A stretch of DNA of 17,959 nucleotides from Melioribacteraceae bacterium. Its GTDB lineage: Bacteria; Bacteroidota; Ignavibacteria; Ignavibacteriales; Melioribacteraceae. Each line of letters opens with the position of its first letter. Within the stretch, counting starts at the first letter, position 1. Below, in pieces: positions 15,928-17,959 of the stretch. The stretch is taken from the NCBI GenBank assembly GCA_027858595.1, contig JAQICK010000031.1, positions 1 to 17,959 on the forward strand, in the 5' to 3' direction. The position numbers and the translations under genes were made by a program. The notes beneath the pieces were generated by a model. That model searched no databases. It saw only the letters and a list, made by a program, of their open reading frames with translations, and was not told the origin of the DNA.

Positions 15928-16815
15928 TCAATTTATCATTTTTTCTTTTTTGTCTAACGTCAACGTAAGTTTTTCAATTATACCACCTTTATTAAGAACA
16001 AAGTGTACAACATTTTCATCATAATCAATTTCAGTTAGGTAGCCAAGATATACCTTGTCCCCTTCCCACAATAGATGTGTAGTGCCTCTGGAGTCAGCAA
16101 TGAAAGCACCTTCAGGAATTAATGCTAATAGTTCAGCGGATTGCACATCAAGTAAATCGTCAACATTTGCAGGAATTTCATTTCTAATTAAAGGATAGAA
16201 AATATCATATAGTGGATTTGGAGTTAATCTATTTTCTTTTGAAACAGATGAAGCATATCTATCGTTATCTGAATGATACACGGCACATGAAATAGTATAA
16301 GTTGCAAAATAATGTGGAATTCCTTCCTTATCGACATTAACAAAGTTATCAAACGAACAAGCAAGTACCTTCTTTAGTTCCTTACTTTGTTCAATTGCAT
16401 AAATTATTTTGTAAATATCGTTGTAATATGCTGTTCCAGAAAGACGGTAGGTGTAATATTTATAGTGTTTAGATAAAATAAGGTCTTTATACTCTATATT
16501 AACCCACGATTTTGGAGAGAACTCAAAACTAACTTTGTTGATAAAGTTATAAAATTCCGATTGATGTAAATTGACTGGAATATTAAATTTTCTTAATGCC
16601 AAAATAGAGTCTAACTCAATGGCTCTTAATTTTAAAGTGTTAAGTTGGTCCATTAACTCATTAGTATTGTACGCATTTAAGTTTAAGTCATTAAGGCGTT
16701 TTTTTCTACTATCAATATCATCCTTTTGCAGAACAAAGGTAAACACACTTCCAGATATAATAATTAGAAGAAGCAATGTTATTAATATTACTGTGTTTTT
16801 AAGTTTACGATCCAT
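15928..16815 (-). CDS. PilO-PilP-like fusion (GspM/GspC-like) inner-membrane alignment protein
   Basis: The 295-residue protein is anchored in the inner membrane and faces the periplasm. TM at 8-29 is followed by a heptad-like coiled coil (about 31-72) and a ferredoxin-like PilO/GspM-type domain (about 80-185). A linker leads to a C-terminal domain (about 228-288) of the PilP/GspC homology-region type: the segment from ALIPEGAFIADSRG through LLWEGDKVYLGYLTEIDYD to FVLNKGG has the short beta strands and turns of that family. In other systems these are separate proteins linking the PilN/GspL complex to the secretin. Here one chain could do both jobs. The assignment is by pattern, not strong identity. 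Its ATG overlaps the upstream stop by one base (TAATG), and the secretin gene follows directly. Confidence 0.72.
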   Translation of the reverse strand: MDRKLKNTVILITLLLLIIISGSVFTFVLQKDDIDSRKKRLNDLNLNAYNTNELMDQLNTLKLRAIELDSILALRKFNIPVNLHQSEFYNFINKVSFEFSPKSWVNIEYKDLILSKHYKYYTYRLSGTAYYNDIYKIIYAIEQSKELKKVLACSFDNFVNVDKEGIPHYFATYTISCAVYHSDNDRYASSVSKENRLTPNPLYDIFYPLIRNEIPANVDDLLDVQSAELLALIPEGAFIADSRGTTHLLWEGDKVYLGYLTEIDYDENVVHFVLNKGGIIEKLTLTLDKKEKMIN

Positions 16816-17959
16816 TATTCTTTGTTTTTTTCAATTTCAAAATTCATTATATAGGCAAAGGCATTTTTTTCACGCAAAGGTTCATATAAAACATTTTCGA
16901 GAATAGAGGAATTACTGTATTCTGCAAATTCTGTTAAAACATTTCTTGATAATGAAAAACCTTTAATTAATACATTTGTGTTATTTCTAGTTTCTAAATG
17001 GGATACCCAAAAATTTCTTCTTCTCTCAACAAAATTTGATACTTTTTCTAGGGTTTTACCCCAAACTTCTGTTCCACTCATAGCAGAATCTAGAATTGAT
17101 TGGGTGTTATCAAAACCGGCAATTCTTGCAGATAATGGGTCCATTTGGTCAATAATATTTTGATTTTGAACTGCCAGTTGCTCCAAATTATGAATTTTAT
17201 TGTCTAATTCAGAAACTTCTTGATAATTAGAAAGTATGCTGAATGTAAAATAGAAAGCTGCAATAAATAATAAAGGAAGAATTGCAAAGCTATGCCACCC
17301 GAACTGTAAAAATCGTTGAGTTTCAAAAATGTATTTTGGAAGAAGATTAATTCCTGATAACTCTTTATCTGCTTCTGCATAATACTCATATGCTGCAGCA
17401 ATAGGAATTGAATAGGATGAAACTTCCACACTATCCTCTTCAGATAAATTTGGAGAATCAAACATGTTAAACTGTAATTCTGAAACATTTGCTTCTGGAA
17501 ACGTTCCGTAAAAAGAAAGAACAAGATTTTCAGAACGGTCATCTCCACAAATTACAATATTATCAAGGCGGGGAATGCCACCGTTTTCCATTTCGAGCAA
17601 AATTTTGGAAAAATAAACATCATAAGTGTGAAGATTTTGGATTCCAATATCTAGAGTTGCACCTATGTGGTTAAGATTTTGTCCTTCTAAAAAGATTAGT
17701 TTGCTATATTCTTTTCCAATATAAATTATTAGGGAGTAATCTTCTGGGAAAAACTTTGTGGTTTTAGAAACAAAATTTGCAAGAGCAATTTCAGCATTTT
17801 TAATAGAATAGATTTTATAGTGTCTTCTCCCATTATAAGCGGCAACTGAATTTACCAAATTGGCACAAGGAACATCAGGCTCTGTAAATACGCACAAATG
17901 AGTTGTTTCATCTAGAGAAATAAAATCTATTATGTCTCTTGAAATAACAAGCCCTTTTG
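16815..17959 (-). CDS. PilM-PilN fusion (GspL-like), 5' end beyond the window
   Basis: The open frame continues past the window edge for at least 20 codons above a TTG at 17897, so the true start is outside. Numbering from that TTG, residues 1-180 look like the C-terminal part of a PilM/GspL actin-like cytoplasmic domain (SLIIYIGKEYSKLIFLEG at about 55-72, IVICGDD at 114-120). The PilN signature INLLP (183-187) follows, then a membrane helix (about 203-222), a coiled coil (about 225-252) and a periplasmic ferredoxin-like domain (to 360). In type IV pili PilM and PilN are separate proteins and INLLP docks PilN into PilM. Covalent linkage, as in GspL of type II secretion, fixes that contact. 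It is the first visible gene of the platform operon and overlaps the next by TAATG. Confidence 0.75.
   Translation of the reverse strand, partial: KGLVISRDIIDFISLDETTHLCVFTEPDVPCANLVNSVAAYNGRRHYKIYSIKNAEIALANFVSKTTKFFPEDYSLIIYIGKEYSKLIFLEGQNLNHIGATLDIGIQNLHTYDVYFSKILLEMENGGIPRLDNIVICGDDRSENLVLSFYGTFPEANVSELQFNMFDSPNLSEEDSVEVSSYSIPIAAAYEYYAEADKELSGINLLPKYIFETQRFLQFGWHSFAILPLLFIAAFYFTFSILSNYQEVSELDNKIHNLEQLAVQNQNIIDQMDPLSARIAGFDNTQSILDSAMSGTEVWGKTLEKVSNFVERRRNFWVSHLETRNNTNVLIKGFSLSRNVLTEFAEYSNSSILENVLYEPLREKNAFAYIMNFEIEKNKE

Noticed and set aside
17489..17674. Antisense open frame inside the PilM-PilN gene, and many similar antisense frames within the kinase genes.
   Set aside because: They are low-complexity shadows of well-supported genes on the other strand, with no recognisable domains or ribosome binding sites.
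17895..17897. TTG as the start of the PilM-PilN fusion gene.
   Set aside because: The frame stays open to the window edge with sensible coding sequence above it, and the actin-like domain would be cut in half.
1..17959. CRISPR arrays, tRNA genes, insertion sequences, integrase or toxin-antitoxin genes.
   Set aside because: No spaced direct repeats, tRNA arms, transposase motifs or terminal inverted repeats were seen; coding density and composition look uniform.

Overview
The window is AT-rich and densely packed. It has 15 genes on both strands, no intergenic gap above about 135 bases, and no RNA genes, insertion sequences, CRISPR arrays or long repeats that I can see. Protein style (hybrid histidine kinases, small outer-membrane barrels ending in an aromatic-rich strand, weak or absent Shine-Dalgarno sites) suggests a free-living Gram-negative of the Bacteroidota/Chlorobiota/Ignavibacteria kind. 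Ignavibacteria is my best guess. This is inferred from protein character and not from a marker gene.

Layout. 1-633: a small cysteine-rich protein followed by a long hairpin terminator. 634-2130 (-): a GlmU-like sugar-1-phosphate nucleotidyltransferase whose left-handed beta-helix lacks the usual acetyltransferase motif. 2240-2701 (+): a small exported outer-membrane barrel. 2698-4041 (-): a soluble PAS histidine kinase. 4142-4807 (+): a DUF2461 protein. 4810-5847 (-): a multi-pass heavy-metal exporter of the ArsP_2 type, divergent from a TetR regulator (5936-6535) that forms a tight pair with a PLP-dependent threonine/serine dehydratase (6537-7484).

7544-9977 (+): a sigma-54-type response regulator with an altered GAFTGA loop, then a sensorless hybrid kinase. 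9974-17959 (-), read from the right edge: a PilM-PilN fusion (GspL-like, cut by the window edge), a PilO-PilP fusion, a short secretin, a lone receiver, a large membrane hybrid kinase with two dead receivers and one live one, and a receiver joined to a kinase dimerisation domain that has no ATPase domain. Junctions within this run are 0-9 bases or overlapping, except for a 133-base structured gap before the large kinase.

How they may work together. The right half looks like an inner-membrane/outer-membrane assembly platform (type IV pilus or type II secretion class) built from fused subunits and coupled in one strand-run to a multi-step phosphorelay. The converging sigma-54 regulator and sensorless kinase lie against its end. 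The full set gives six two-component proteins in the window, five of them within about 7.1 kb (7544-14659). The most unusual items are the ATPase-less dimerisation-domain protein, the double pseudo-receiver kinase, and the compressed PilMN/PilOP/mini-secretin platform.
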